A stretch of 10,114 nucleotides of DNA from an uncultured beta proteobacterium (GCA_903917505.1 CAIXAY010000100.1:1-10114); one strand, 5' to 3'; shown: positions 1 through 7,211, numbered from the stretch's first letter. Notes: a model not told the origin generated them from the letters alone. Translations and numbers: made by a program.

Positions 1-948
1 GCTCTCGCCAAGGGCGGCGCCACGCACGCCAGCCCGTCGGTGCGCGGCTTCGCCCGCGAACTCGGCGTAGACCTCGCGCAGGTCGCGGCGAGCGGACCGA
101 AAGGCCGCATCCTCAAGGAAGACGTCACGGCTTTCGTCAAGGGCGTGATGGCCGGCGCGCCGGTCGCCGGCGGCGCAGCGCGTGCCGCGCTCGGCGGCGG
201 CCTCGACCTGCTGCCCTGGCCGAGCGTCGACTTCGCCAAGTTCGGCGCGATCGAAGTCCAGTCGCTGTCGCGCATCAAGAAGATCTCCGGCCAGAACCTC
301 GCGCGCAACTGGGCGATGATCCCGGCGGTGACCTACCACGAGGACGCCGACATCACCGAGCTCGAAGCTTTCCGCCTGACGCTCAACAAAGAGCATGAGA
401 AGTCCGGCGTGAAATTCACCCTGCTCGCTTTCCTGATCAAGGCCAGCGAAATGGCCCTGAAGAAATTCCCCGAGTTCAACAGTTCGCTCGCGATCGGTGC
501 GGACGGCGAAACGACGCTGGTCATGAAGAAGTATTTCAACATCGGTTTCGCCGCCGACACGCCGAACGGCCTCGTCGTGCCGGTGGTCAAGAATGTCGAC
601 CAGAAATCGATCAGCGCGATCGCCGGCGAGTGCACCGTACTCGCGACGAAAGCGCGCGACGGCAAGCTCGGCCCGGCCGAAATGAACGGCGCCTGCTTCA
701 CCATCACCAGCGTCGGCGGCATCGGCGGCACCGGTTTCTCGCCGATCATCAACGCCCCCGAAGTGGCCATCCTCGGCGCCAGCAAGTCGGTGATGAAACC
801 CGTCTGGAACGGCAAGGAATTCGTGCCGCGCCTGATCCTGCCGCTGTCGCTGGCCGCCGACCACCGCGTCATCGACGGCGCCCTGGCCACCCGCTTCAAC
901 GCCTATGTCGCGCAGCTGCTCGCCGACATGCGCCGCGCGCTCATCTAA
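1..948 (+). CDS. aceF: Pyruvate dehydrogenase E2 (dihydrolipoamide acetyltransferase), 5' partial
   Basis: This is the C-terminal 315 residues of the E2 core enzyme, which passes the acetyl group from lipoyl-lysine to CoA in the cytoplasmic pyruvate dehydrogenase complex. The reading frame is open from base 1, so the start and the lipoyl domain(s) lie outside the window; the GTG at base 40 is an internal valine codon. A peripheral subunit-binding domain comes first (window residues about 10-45, ASPSVRGFARELGVD then GPKGRILKEDV). The trimeric acetyltransferase domain follows, with NIGFAADTPNGLVVPV, SVGGIGGTGFSPIINAPEVA and the active-site DHRVIDG, whose catalytic His is window residue 288 (codon 862-864). 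The direct follow-on by an E3 gene favours the pyruvate complex over the 2-oxoglutarate complex. The DHRVIDGA and GGIGGTGFSPIIN signatures also look like AceF rather than SucB. The coding region appears intact in the part seen. Confidence 0.95.
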   Translation, partial: ALAKGGATHASPSVRGFARELGVDLAQVAASGPKGRILKEDVTAFVKGVMAGAPVAGGAARAALGGGLDLLPWPSVDFAKFGAIEVQSLSRIKKISGQNLARNWAMIPAVTYHEDADITELEAFRLTLNKEHEKSGVKFTLLAFLIKASEMALKKFPEFNSSLAIGADGETTLVMKKYFNIGFAADTPNGLVVPVVKNVDQKSISAIAGECTVLATKARDGKLGPAEMNGACFTITSVGGIGGTGFSPIINAPEVAILGASKSVMKPVWNGKEFVPRLILPLSLAADHRVIDGALATRFNAYVAQLLADMRRALI

Positions 949-950
949 CT

Positions 951-954
951 GGAG
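951..954 (+). promoter_or_regulatory. Ribosome binding site of lpdA
   Basis: GGAG sits six bases before the ATG at 961, in the 12-base gap after the aceF stop. It fixes the lpdA start and shows that the two genes are read from one transcript. Confidence 0.75.
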
Positions 955-960
955 AAACGG

Positions 961-2802
961 ATGAGCCAGATCATCGAAGTGAAAGTCCCCGACATCGGCG
1001 ACTTCAAGGACGTTCCGGTCATCGAGCTGTGCGTCAAGGTCGGCGACACGGTCAAGTTGGACGACGCGCTCGTCACCCTCGAATCGGACAAGGCGACGAT
1101 AGACATCCCGAGCCCGATGGCCGGCATCGTCAAGGAATTGAAAGTGGCGGTCGGCGACAAGGTGTCGGAAGGAACGCTCGTCGCCGTGCTCGAAGCGCAA
1201 GGCGAGGTCGCAGCCGCCCAGCCGGCGGAAGTCGCCGCGCCAGCAGCGGCGCCGGTCGCGGCGAAACCTGCAGCGCCTGCCGCAGCGCCGGTGCCACAAG
1301 TCGCTCCGGCCGGACAATACGGCGGCCCGGTCGACCTCGAATGCGAAATGCTCGTCCTCGGCGCCGGCCCCGGTGGCTATTCGGCAGCTTTCCGCAGCGC
1401 TGATCTCGGCGTCAAGACTGTCCTCGTCGAGCGCTACGCGACGCTCGGCGGCGTCTGCCTGAACGTCGGCTGCATCCCGTCGAAAGCGCTGCTGCATATC
1501 GCCGTCGTCGCCGAAGAAGCCGCGCACATGGCCGAGTATGGTGTGTCCTTCGGCGCGCCGCAGATCGACATCGACAAGCTGCGCGCGCACAAGGCGCGCG
1601 TCGTCGGCAAGCTGACCGCCGGCCTCACCGGCATGGCCAAGGCGCGCAAGGTCGAGGTCGTGCGCGGCTGCGGCAGCTTCATCGACGCCAATAACCTCGA
1701 GGTCGAACTAACTAGCGGCGCGGCGCAGGAAAAGACCGGTACGAAGCAGGTGATCCGTTTCGCCAAATGCATCATCGCCGCCGGCAGTTCGCCGGTGCAC
1801 CTGCCCTTCCTTCCCGAAGACCCGCGCATCGTCGATTCGACCGGCGCGCTCGAATTGCGCACGGTGAACGGCGCGATTCCGAAGAAGATGCTGGTCATCG
1901 GCGGCGGCATCATCGGCCTCGAAATGGCCACCGTCTATTCGCTGCTCGGCACGCGCGTCGATGTCGTCGAAATGCTCGACGGCCTGATGCAGGGCCTCGA
2001 CCGTGACGCGGTCAAGGTTTGGGAAAAGCAGAACCTCAAGCGCTTCGACCAGGTCATGCTCAAGACCAGGACGGTCGCCGTCGAAGCGAAGGATGACGGT
2101 CTCCACGTCAAGTTCGAAGGCGAAAAAGCGCCGGCCGACGCGGTGCGCTACGACATGATCCTGCAATCGGTCGGACGCACGCCGAACGGCAAGAAGATCG
2201 CCGCCGACAAGGCCGGCGTCGCGGTCAGCGAGCGCGGCTTCATCAGCGTCGATCATCAGATGCGCACCAGCGTGCCCAACATCTTCGCCATCGGCGACAT
2301 CGTCGGCAATCCGATGCTGGCGCACAAGGGTGTGCATGAAGGCCATGTCGCCGCGGAAGTTGCTACCGGCGAACTGCAAGGCAAGACCGAACTCGCGCGC
2401 GCCTCCTTCGATGCGCAGGTCATCCCGAGCGTCGCCTACACGCACCCGGAAGTGGCCTGGGTCGGCTGCACCGAAGAAGAGGCGAAGAAGGACGGCCGCG
2501 CCGTCGAGGTCGCGCGCTTCCCCTGGGCGGCATCGGGCCGGGCGATTGCCAACGGCGCCGAGTACGGCTTCACCAAGCTGATCTTCGACAAGGAGACGCA
2601 TCGCGTGATCGGCGGCGCCATCGTCGGGCCGAGCGCCGGCGACATGATCGGCGAGATCGCGCTGGCCATCGAGATGGGCTGCGATGCCGTCGATATCGGC
2701 AGGACCATACACCCGCACCCGACCCTCGGCGAAACGATAGGACTGGCCGCCGAAGTGGCGCACGGCAGCTGTACCGATATCCCGCCGCCACGGCAGAAGT
2801 AA
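961..2802 (+). CDS. lpdA: Dihydrolipoamide dehydrogenase (E3) with N-terminal lipoyl domain
   Basis: E3 reoxidises dihydrolipoamide on E2 and passes electrons through a disulfide and FAD to NAD+. The protein has 613 residues against about 475 for a plain E3. The extra part is an N-terminal lipoyl domain (residues 1-79, lipoylation lysine K44 in ESDKATID) and an Ala/Pro-rich flexible linker (about 80-125). The E3 body has the FAD motif GAGPGG (134-139) and the redox pair C166/C171 in GGVCLNVGCIPSK. It continues with the NAD motif GGGIIG (314-319), the second FAD contact AIGDIVG, and the C-terminal HPTLGE with catalytic His586 and Glu591. It starts 12 bases after aceF with a good ribosome binding site, so the two genes form one operon, presumably with aceE upstream. 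Lipoyl-bearing E3 proteins are known from betaproteobacterial and neisserial pyruvate dehydrogenase operons. All key residues are present. Confidence 0.96.
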   Translation: MSQIIEVKVPDIGDFKDVPVIELCVKVGDTVKLDDALVTLESDKATIDIPSPMAGIVKELKVAVGDKVSEGTLVAVLEAQGEVAAAQPAEVAAPAAAPVAAKPAAPAAAPVPQVAPAGQYGGPVDLECEMLVLGAGPGGYSAAFRSADLGVKTVLVERYATLGGVCLNVGCIPSKALLHIAVVAEEAAHMAEYGVSFGAPQIDIDKLRAHKARVVGKLTAGLTGMAKARKVEVVRGCGSFIDANNLEVELTSGAAQEKTGTKQVIRFAKCIIAAGSSPVHLPFLPEDPRIVDSTGALELRTVNGAIPKKMLVIGGGIIGLEMATVYSLLGTRVDVVEMLDGLMQGLDRDAVKVWEKQNLKRFDQVMLKTRTVAVEAKDDGLHVKFEGEKAPADAVRYDMILQSVGRTPNGKKIAADKAGVAVSERGFISVDHQMRTSVPNIFAIGDIVGNPMLAHKGVHEGHVAAEVATGELQGKTELARASFDAQVIPSVAYTHPEVAWVGCTEEEAKKDGRAVEVARFPWAASGRAIANGAEYGFTKLIFDKETHRVIGGAIVGPSAGDMIGEIALAIEMGCDAVDIGRTIHPHPTLGETIGLAAEVAHGSCTDIPPPRQK

Positions 2803-3045
2803 GCGCTGCGCGAGGCAGCACAGGGCCGCTGCAGCGAAAGCTTGCGGCGGTTAGCTATCTGTAATTGGCGCTTGATCGCCAAGCGGGTGCCGCTTTGCGC
2901 CAGGCGAATTGCCGCATCTCGGCCGCATCAAAAAGTGCGGGTGGCTGAGTTCCGGGCTTTGGCCATTTTTTTTCACGGCCCGATGCAGCCCCTGTCTTTT
3001 GACCCGGAACGAAAACGTCGTAGCGCACAGGCCTCACAGCCGCGA
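2803..3045. other. Intergenic region between lpdA and the MFS gene
   Basis: About 240 bases. It holds the GAAA-loop hairpin at 2826-2850, a small inverted repeat CCGCA/TGCGG at 2923-2940 and a run of eight T at 2966-2973. The frame of the MFS gene is open back to 2842, but the translation there (many Arg, no membrane segment) does not look like protein. No convincing -35/-10 pair or further gene was found. Confidence 0.5.
2826..2850 (+). terminator. Stem-loop after lpdA, possible transcription terminator
   Basis: The sequence folds into a ten-pair hairpin (one G-T pair, one bulged T) closed by a GAAA tetraloop at 2836-2839. It begins 23 bases after the lpdA stop. Only two T residues follow directly (TTAGC), so it lacks a proper T tract; it may be a weak intrinsic terminator or a 3'-end stabilising structure for the aceF-lpdA transcript. 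Confidence 0.4.
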
Positions 3046-4158
3046 ATGGGTTTTGAAATGATCTCTTCTCTCTCCCGGCACCATAACCGGGCTATTGCGC
3101 TGCTTTCTGTTGCGGCTCTTGCAAGTTCCGCATCGGCCCGGCTGTGTGACCCGATGCTGCCTGATTTAGCGCGAGTATTTTCTGCATCAGCAACCGAAAC
3201 CGCGCAGGTTGTTTCAGGATTCTCGGTCGCTTACGGCCTGCTGCAAGCCTTTTTTGGCACCTTAGGTGATCGTATCGGGAAGTATCGCCTGATTGCACTC
3301 ACCACGCTGGCCTGTACGGCCGGAACTTCGGGTGCAATGCTAGCCAACTCGCTCGATTGGCTGATTCTTGCCCGTGTGCTTACAGGGGCCACGGCTGCCG
3401 GAATCATTCCTCTGTCGATGGCTTGGATAGGGGACACCGTTCCCTACCAGAACCGTCAAGCCACCCTAGCCCGTTTCCTTGGCGGCCAGATCATGGGCGT
3501 AATCGTTGGGCAGTTCATCGGTGGAATATTTACCGACACGCTCGGTTGGCGCTGGGCTTTCGGGTTTTTGTGTTTGGTTTATCTCGTTGTGGGTTCTCTG
3601 GTTCTTCTGGAATCCTTCCGGAATCCCACGACCTACCATCAACGAGACACGTCCGGAAATGCGACTGGTGTGCTGGCCCAAGTATCTTCCGTCTTTCGTG
3701 TGCAATGGGCCCGTGCCATTCTCGTCATTGTGTTTCTGGAAGGGATGACTGTGTTCGGGACGCTGGCCTTTGTTCCCTCATACCTCCACGAACACTTCGG
3801 CCTGACACTGACCTCGGCCGCTGTTCTGATGGGACTGTTCGGCGTTGGCGGGTTCACCTATATCCTCTTCGCCAGATCTTTTGTCCATCGCTTTGGTGAG
3901 CTTGGCCTGGCCCTGCTCGGCAGTCTGTCCATCGCGTCAGCCTGGGCGCTCCTTGCGCTTGCTCCTTCATGGAATTGGGCATTGCTCTCGACCTATCTTG
4001 TCGGCCTTGGCTTCTACATGCTGCACAACACCTTGCAGACCAATGCAACGCAGATGGCGCCTCTGGTCAGAGGAACTGCCGTGTCTCTGTTCGCGTCAGC
4101 GTTCTTTCTGGGGCAATCGCTTGGCGTTGTTTTGCTGCACTGCTGCTCGCAAAGCTAG
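3046..4158 (+). CDS. MFS transporter, frameshifted near its 3' end
   Basis: A major facilitator superfamily protein of the inner membrane, 370 residues as read. Hydrophobic segments begin right after the start (AIALLSVAALASSASA), followed by CDPMLPDLARVF and the inter-helix motif A, GTLGDRIGKY. Further family-like stretches are ATAAGIIPLSMAWIGDTVP and GQFIGGIFTDTLGWRWAF. The substrate is not evident; the general layout resembles proton-driven efflux or sugar-efflux-like carriers. The start is uncertain: ATG 3046 and ATG 3058 both lie just before the first membrane segment and neither has a good ribosome binding site. The read frame ends at 4158 with the non-family tail LHCCSQS, while the last helix continues in another frame to 4256. 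A missing T in the T run at 4130-4133 explains this. The gene is lower in GC than its neighbours (hand counts 33/60 at 3061-3120 and 31/60 at 3541-3600, against 38/60 at 1861-1920), which suggests separate ancestry. It stands alone, convergent with the pyrD block. Confidence 0.8.
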   Translation: MGFEMISSLSRHHNRAIALLSVAALASSASARLCDPMLPDLARVFSASATETAQVVSGFSVAYGLLQAFFGTLGDRIGKYRLIALTTLACTAGTSGAMLANSLDWLILARVLTGATAAGIIPLSMAWIGDTVPYQNRQATLARFLGGQIMGVIVGQFIGGIFTDTLGWRWAFGFLCLVYLVVGSLVLLESFRNPTTYHQRDTSGNATGVLAQVSSVFRVQWARAILVIVFLEGMTVFGTLAFVPSYLHEHFGLTLTSAAVLMGLFGVGGFTYILFARSFVHRFGELGLALLGSLSIASAWALLALAPSWNWALLSTYLVGLGFYMLHNTLQTNATQMAPLVRGTAVSLFASAFFLGQSLGVVLLHCCSQS

Positions 4159-4256
4159 GGGCATTCTTCTTGTTTGTCACTGCCGCATTGGCCATACCCT
4201 TGATCGGTGCAACATTTTCTCGGCTGCTTTACGTCCGTCGCGCTATTAAACCCTAG
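4130..4256 (+). pseudogene. Displaced 3' end of the MFS gene (last membrane helix)
   Basis: In the third frame the translation continues AALLLAKLGAFFLFV and then ALAIPLIGATFSRLL before a TAG at 4254-4256. This is the expected twelfth helix and short basic tail of the transporter that reads out of frame at 4130. Adding one T to the run at 4130-4133 gives GVVFAALLLAKL and one continuous protein of about 403 residues from ATG 3046. Either the gene is inactivated or shortened, or the base was lost in sequencing or assembly. Confidence 0.75.
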
Positions 4257-4263
4257 GATTGGA

Positions 4264-4290
4264 CGACGATCGATGCTGCTCCGATCGACG
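4264..4290. repeat. Inverted repeat between convergent MFS and pyrD genes
   Basis: Two copies of CGATCG (4267-4272 and 4282-4287) flank a nine-base loop. The pairing extends by CG on each side past one mismatch. The structure lies between the 3' ends of two convergent genes, where a bidirectional terminator would be expected, but no T tract follows on either strand. The function is a guess; the rest of 4257-4377 shows nothing else. Confidence 0.3.
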
Positions 4291-4377
4291 GCAAAGTGCA
4301 GCGAGAAGAAATGGATTCATCTGCTCGCCTGCGGGCAGGAACCCCGGCGCCTGTTCACGTTTGTGATTGAAGACGGC

Positions 4378-5292
4378 CTATGTTTCCAGCGCGCCAATCA
4401 GGGTCTTGATATCGGCAACGCCGTTGGCGACCAGCCAGGATTCCATTTCCGCGGCAATCGTCTGGGCTGCTCCTGGATTGATGAAACTGGCGGTGCCGAC
4501 CTGGATGGCCGTGGCGCCGGCCAGCATGAACTCCAGCGCATCGGTGGCGTTCATGATTCCGCCGATGCCGACGACCGGAATCTTGACGGCCTTGGCGACC
4601 AGCCAGACCATGCGCAGGGCGATCGGCTTGATCGCCGGGCCGGACAGGCCGCCGGTGATGTTCGCCAGCACCGGCCGGCGTTTGTTCAGGTCGATGGCCA
4701 TGCCGATCAGGGTATTGATCAGCGACAGCGCGTCGGCGCCTTCATCGGCGCAGGCGTGCGCCATGGCGACAATGTCGGTGACGTTGGGCGAGAGCTTGAC
4801 GATCAGCGGTTTCTTCGTCGCTGCGCGGCAGGCCTTGACGATACCCGCCGCGCAGGCCGGATCGGTGCCGAAGATGATGCCGCCCTGCCTGACGTTGGGG
4901 CAGGAAATATTCATTTCGAGCGCGACGACTTCGGGAATTTCGTTCAGACGCCGCGCCATTTCGGCGTATTCGTCAACATTTTCGCCAAAGAAATTGGCGA
5001 TGGCCGGGGTGTTCACCGAGCGCAGAAAGGGAAGCTTCTTCGCGATGAATGCATCGATCCCGACGTTCTGCAAACCGATGGCGTTGAGCATTCCGCCGGG
5101 CGTTTCGACAATGCGCGGCGTCGGATTGCCGGCGCGCGGCTTGAGGCAAAGCCCTTTGGTGATGAAAGCACCGATGGATTGCAAATTCACGTACTCGGAA
5201 AACTCCTCGCCGTAGCCGAAGGTTCCGGAAGCCGTCATGACCGGGTTGCGCAAGGGGATGCCGGCCAGATTGACGCTCATGTCGGGCTTCAT
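4378..5292 (-). CDS. pyrD: Dihydroorotate dehydrogenase, class 1B catalytic subunit
   Basis: This FMN enzyme interconverts dihydroorotate and orotate; class 1B uses NAD through its partner PyrK and is cytoplasmic. It has 304 residues, the usual length for the class. It opens with VNLAGIPLRNPVMTASGTFG and carries the flavin/substrate lysine K46 (TKGLCLKPR), the substrate loop PGGMLNAIGLQN (65-76) and the active-site base Cys131 in NISCPNV. That Cys marks class 1; the membrane-bound class 2 enzyme has Ser there and an N-terminal helix, absent here. The FMN-phosphate region VVGIGGIMNATDALEFMLAGA follows. The start at 5292 is chosen because ATG overlaps the pyrK stop in an ATGA and GGGAG lies eight bases before it; ATG 5280 is a weaker alternative, and the frame stays open upstream to 5652 only inside pyrK. 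Adjacent pyrK confirms class 1B. Many proteobacteria use the quinone-linked class 2 enzyme, so this one is notable. Confidence 0.95.
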   Translation of the reverse strand: MKPDMSVNLAGIPLRNPVMTASGTFGYGEEFSEYVNLQSIGAFITKGLCLKPRAGNPTPRIVETPGGMLNAIGLQNVGIDAFIAKKLPFLRSVNTPAIANFFGENVDEYAEMARRLNEIPEVVALEMNISCPNVRQGGIIFGTDPACAAGIVKACRAATKKPLIVKLSPNVTDIVAMAHACADEGADALSLINTLIGMAIDLNKRRPVLANITGGLSGPAIKPIALRMVWLVAKAVKIPVVGIGGIMNATDALEFMLAGATAIQVGTASFINPGAAQTIAAEMESWLVANGVADIKTLIGALET

Positions 5293-6116
5293 GCGCACTT
5301 CTCCCATTTGAGTTCGCTCGATGCAAAGACCGGCCTTTCGGTGCATACACAGCGATAATCGGGCGTTTCCGCCGAATGTCCGCGTCCCGGCGCGACGCAC
5401 CCGAGACAGGCGCCGACGCCGCAGGCCATATAGCCTTCCAGCGATACCTGGCAAGGGATCTTGTAGTCGGCCGCGATTCGGGCCACGGCGTTCAGCATGC
5501 CGTCCGGCCCGCAGGCATAGAGGGTCGCCTCGCCCTTGCGCGTATCCAGGCGGCGTTTCAGGGCTTCCGTAACCAATCCCTGCTCGCCCAGTGAGCCGTC
5601 CTCCGTGGCGGTGTAGCACTCCACGCCGAGTCGCTTGAATTCGGTGATGCACAGGATGTCGTCACGCGTCCTGCCGCCGGCAAAGAGACGCACCGGGGAT
5701 CCTTTCGCCACCAGTTCCTTGGCCAGCAGGTAGAGTGGTGCCAGCCCGATGCCGCCGCCGACGATCAGTTTTTCTTCGTCGGGGCTGCCCTGATCGAATC
5801 CGCTTCCCAGCGGGCCGAGAATGTCCAGCAGATCGGTTTCGTGCAAGGCCGAAAGCATCGCCGTTCCCTTGCCGACCACCCGGTAGAGCATCTCGAAAAA
5901 AGGCTGCGGGCTGGCGCCGCTCTGGGGCGGCGCATGAATGCCGACATCGAAGATGGCGAGCGGTCTGCGCAAGAGCGGATCAATGGCGCCGCTGACCCGC
6001 ACCATCACAAACTGCCCCGGGGCTGCCGCCGAAAATTCCTGCGGGGCAGTCGCGCGCATGCGCCAATAGCCGGGCGAGATCTCCACATTGGACAGGATCA
6101 TCGCGGTGAACAGCAT
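5289..6116 (-). CDS. pyrK: Dihydroorotate dehydrogenase electron transfer subunit
   Basis: PyrK carries FAD and a 2Fe-2S cluster and shuttles electrons between the FMN of PyrD and NAD(H). It has 275 residues, near the family length (about 260). The FAD-binding barrel includes PGQFVMVRV and RRPLAIFDV. The NAD-binding part has GGGIGLAPLYLLAKEL and YACGPDGML. The C-terminal cluster ligands are C232, C237, C240 and C256 (CGVGACLGC, then RCVC, where C258 is an alternative fourth ligand). The ATG at 6116 has a strong ribosome binding site, AGGGGAG, five bases upstream. Its stop TGA overlaps the pyrD start by four bases (5289-5292), so the two subunits are translationally coupled. A gap of 61 bases separates it from the small gene upstream. 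Confidence 0.94.
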   Translation of the reverse strand: MLFTAMILSNVEISPGYWRMRATAPQEFSAAAPGQFVMVRVSGAIDPLLRRPLAIFDVGIHAPPQSGASPQPFFEMLYRVVGKGTAMLSALHETDLLDILGPLGSGFDQGSPDEEKLIVGGGIGLAPLYLLAKELVAKGSPVRLFAGGRTRDDILCITEFKRLGVECYTATEDGSLGEQGLVTEALKRRLDTRKGEATLYACGPDGMLNAVARIAADYKIPCQVSLEGYMACGVGACLGCVAPGRGHSAETPDYRCVCTERPVFASSELKWEKCA

Positions 6117-6177
6117 GAGCGCTCCCCTCTTTATTTTCTTGTGCGAGCTGCATCGTCGATGCTTGCCGCTGCATTGC

Positions 6178-6504
6178 CTAGAATTGATTCACTCGGAACT
6201 GGTACTCGGTCGCGACTTCGCTGAGCAGCGCCAGTCGCGCTTTGAAATCCGCATCGAGCGCCTGACTGATCTTCTTGTTGAAGCCGACAAGCACAGACTT
6301 CGCCTGGTCGGCGAATTCTGCGGTGACGCCTTGATCCTCGTACTGGGTGACATACGAGTGCGCCGCGACACCAATCACGAAATAGAGCGCAGCGTTTTCA
6401 ACATCGCTGCCCATCAGTTCAACAGCACTCTTGTAGAGAAGTTTGAAGTCGTCCGTTCCGGCTCCTGAATGCTCGAATCGAGCGGCAGCTTCCTGAAAAT
6501 TCAT
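6178..6504 (-). CDS. Small protein of unknown function between pyrE and pyrK
   Basis: A protein of 108 residues that I do not recognise. It looks cytoplasmic and largely helical: no signal peptide or clear membrane segment, and no Cys or metal motif. Amphipathic stretches include FEHSGAGTDDFKLLYKSAVE, ENAALYFVIGVAAHSYV, and a charged C-terminal half ending EVATEYQFRVNQF. The start at 6504 is preferred because GAAAGGA stands five bases before the ATG. An ATG at 6522 overlaps the pyrE stop in an ATGA and would add six residues (MNERTA), so coupling from pyrE is a real alternative. It sits 14 bases after pyrE and 61 before pyrK, and its codon use matches the neighbours, so it appears to be a true member of the pyrimidine block. 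Its place suggests a role with PyrE or PyrDK, but nothing in the sequence proves that. Confidence 0.75.
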   Translation of the reverse strand: MNFQEAAARFEHSGAGTDDFKLLYKSAVELMGSDVENAALYFVIGVAAHSYVTQYEDQGVTAEFADQAKSVLVGFNKKISQALDADFKARLALLSEVATEYQFRVNQF

Positions 6505-6509
6505 GGCAG

Positions 6510-6516
6510 TCCTTTC
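6510..6516 (-). promoter_or_regulatory. Ribosome binding site deciding the start of the small gene
   Basis: GAAAGGA on the minus strand lies five bases before the ATG at 6504. No comparable site precedes the ATG at 6522, which can only rely on coupling with the pyrE stop. Confidence 0.55.
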
Positions 6517-6518
6517 GT

Positions 6519-7211
6519 TCATGTTATGACGGAGGACTTTCCTCCGTGGGTATGCGACCATTGGACGGGGTCGACAAGGAAAGTCTCCACTTCCGCGAGT
6601 TCATGCGCTTGAAATGTTGAACACTCGCGAGCGACCTGGAGGACGTCTTGCCACGTGGCAAGCGAATGCACGGTCACCCCCATCGCATCGAGCGCTGTTT
6701 TCGTGGGGAAAGTGCCATAGTCGAATATAACGAAAATATCCTTGATCAGTAAGCCCGCCTCGCTGATCGCCCGGCAGCAATTTACTATCGAGTGGCCTCC
6801 GGACATGAGGTCGTCAACCAGCAGGACGGTGTCTCCGGGATTGAAGACGCCGACGACCTGCCGGTCAGGGCCCAGACCTTTACGCTGCTTGCGAACGTAT
6901 TGCATGGGGAGTTCGAGTTTGTCGGAGATCCATGCGGCCAGCGCGATACCGCTCGACTCGGCGCCGGCGACGGAGGAAATTTCGTCAAGGCAATGGCGCT
7001 TGCGGAGAAGATCCAGGGCGTATTGAACGAGCTTGTGTCGAATCGCCGGGAAGGAAATCAGCCTGCGACATTCCATGTAGACCGGGCTTGCCCAGCCGGA
7101 AGGCAAGCGGAACGGTTCGTCGGTGCGCACCTCGATGCAACCCGCGGAAATCAGCGCGGTGGCGACGTCCTTGGCCATGCTGGAGTCGGTACGGGAAATT
7201 GATGTGCTCAC
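6519..7211 (-). CDS. pyrE: Orotate phosphoribosyltransferase (PyrE type)
   Basis: The predicted enzyme joins orotate to PRPP to give OMP in the cytoplasm. It has 230 residues. An N-terminal segment EPFRLPSGWASPVYMECRRL matches the orotate-binding hood. YVRKQRKGLG (105-114) supplies the lysines and arginine of the mobile loop. VLLVDDLMSGGHS (129-141) is the PRPP-binding loop. The wording resembles, from memory, the alphaproteobacterial-type PyrE (YVRKKPKGYG and VEDLTTDGGS) more than the E. coli type (VIDDVITAGTA). In the loop, the usual TGGS/DGGS is GGHS. The start is a GTG at 7211, supported by GGAGG six bases upstream; an ATG at codon 12 lacks such a site. The stop TGA at 6519-6521 overlaps an ATG of the next gene. 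It is followed by pyrK and pyrD, which supports orotate as substrate; a divergent phosphoribosyltransferase with another base remains possible. Confidence 0.85.
   Translation of the reverse strand: MSTSISRTDSSMAKDVATALISAGCIEVRTDEPFRLPSGWASPVYMECRRLISFPAIRHKLVQYALDLLRKRHCLDEISSVAGAESSGIALAAWISDKLELPMQYVRKQRKGLGPDRQVVGVFNPGDTVLLVDDLMSGGHSIVNCCRAISEAGLLIKDIFVIFDYGTFPTKTALDAMGVTVHSLATWQDVLQVARECSTFQAHELAEVETFLVDPVQWSHTHGGKSSVIT

Noticed and set aside
1708..2763. Long open frame on the minus strand inside lpdA
   Set aside because: It is antisense to a gene with intact FAD, NAD and redox motifs, and its translation (very rich in Asp, Arg, His) is typical of the mirror frame of GC-rich coding DNA.
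2923..2973. CCGCA/TGCGG hairpin followed by eight T, as an intrinsic terminator
   Set aside because: The stem is only five pairs with an eight-base loop, and the T run lies 25 bases further on, too far for a terminator.
2842..3045. Upstream extension of the MFS gene to the ATG at 2842
   Set aside because: The added 68 residues are Arg-rich and unlike a transporter N-terminus; the ATG at 3046 or 3058 directly precedes the first helix.
4207..5358. Long open plus-strand frame covering pyrD
   Set aside because: Antisense to clearly recognised pyrD; composition (Asp, Arg, Gly, His rich) shows it is a shadow frame, and it has no ribosome binding site.
5293..5652. N-terminal extension of PyrD to residue 424
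   Set aside because: It runs through pyrK in another frame; family length and the ATGA junction fix the start at 5292.
6117..6177. GCATC/GATGC hairpin between the small gene and pyrK
   Set aside because: Short stem with a three-base loop and no T tract; likely chance.
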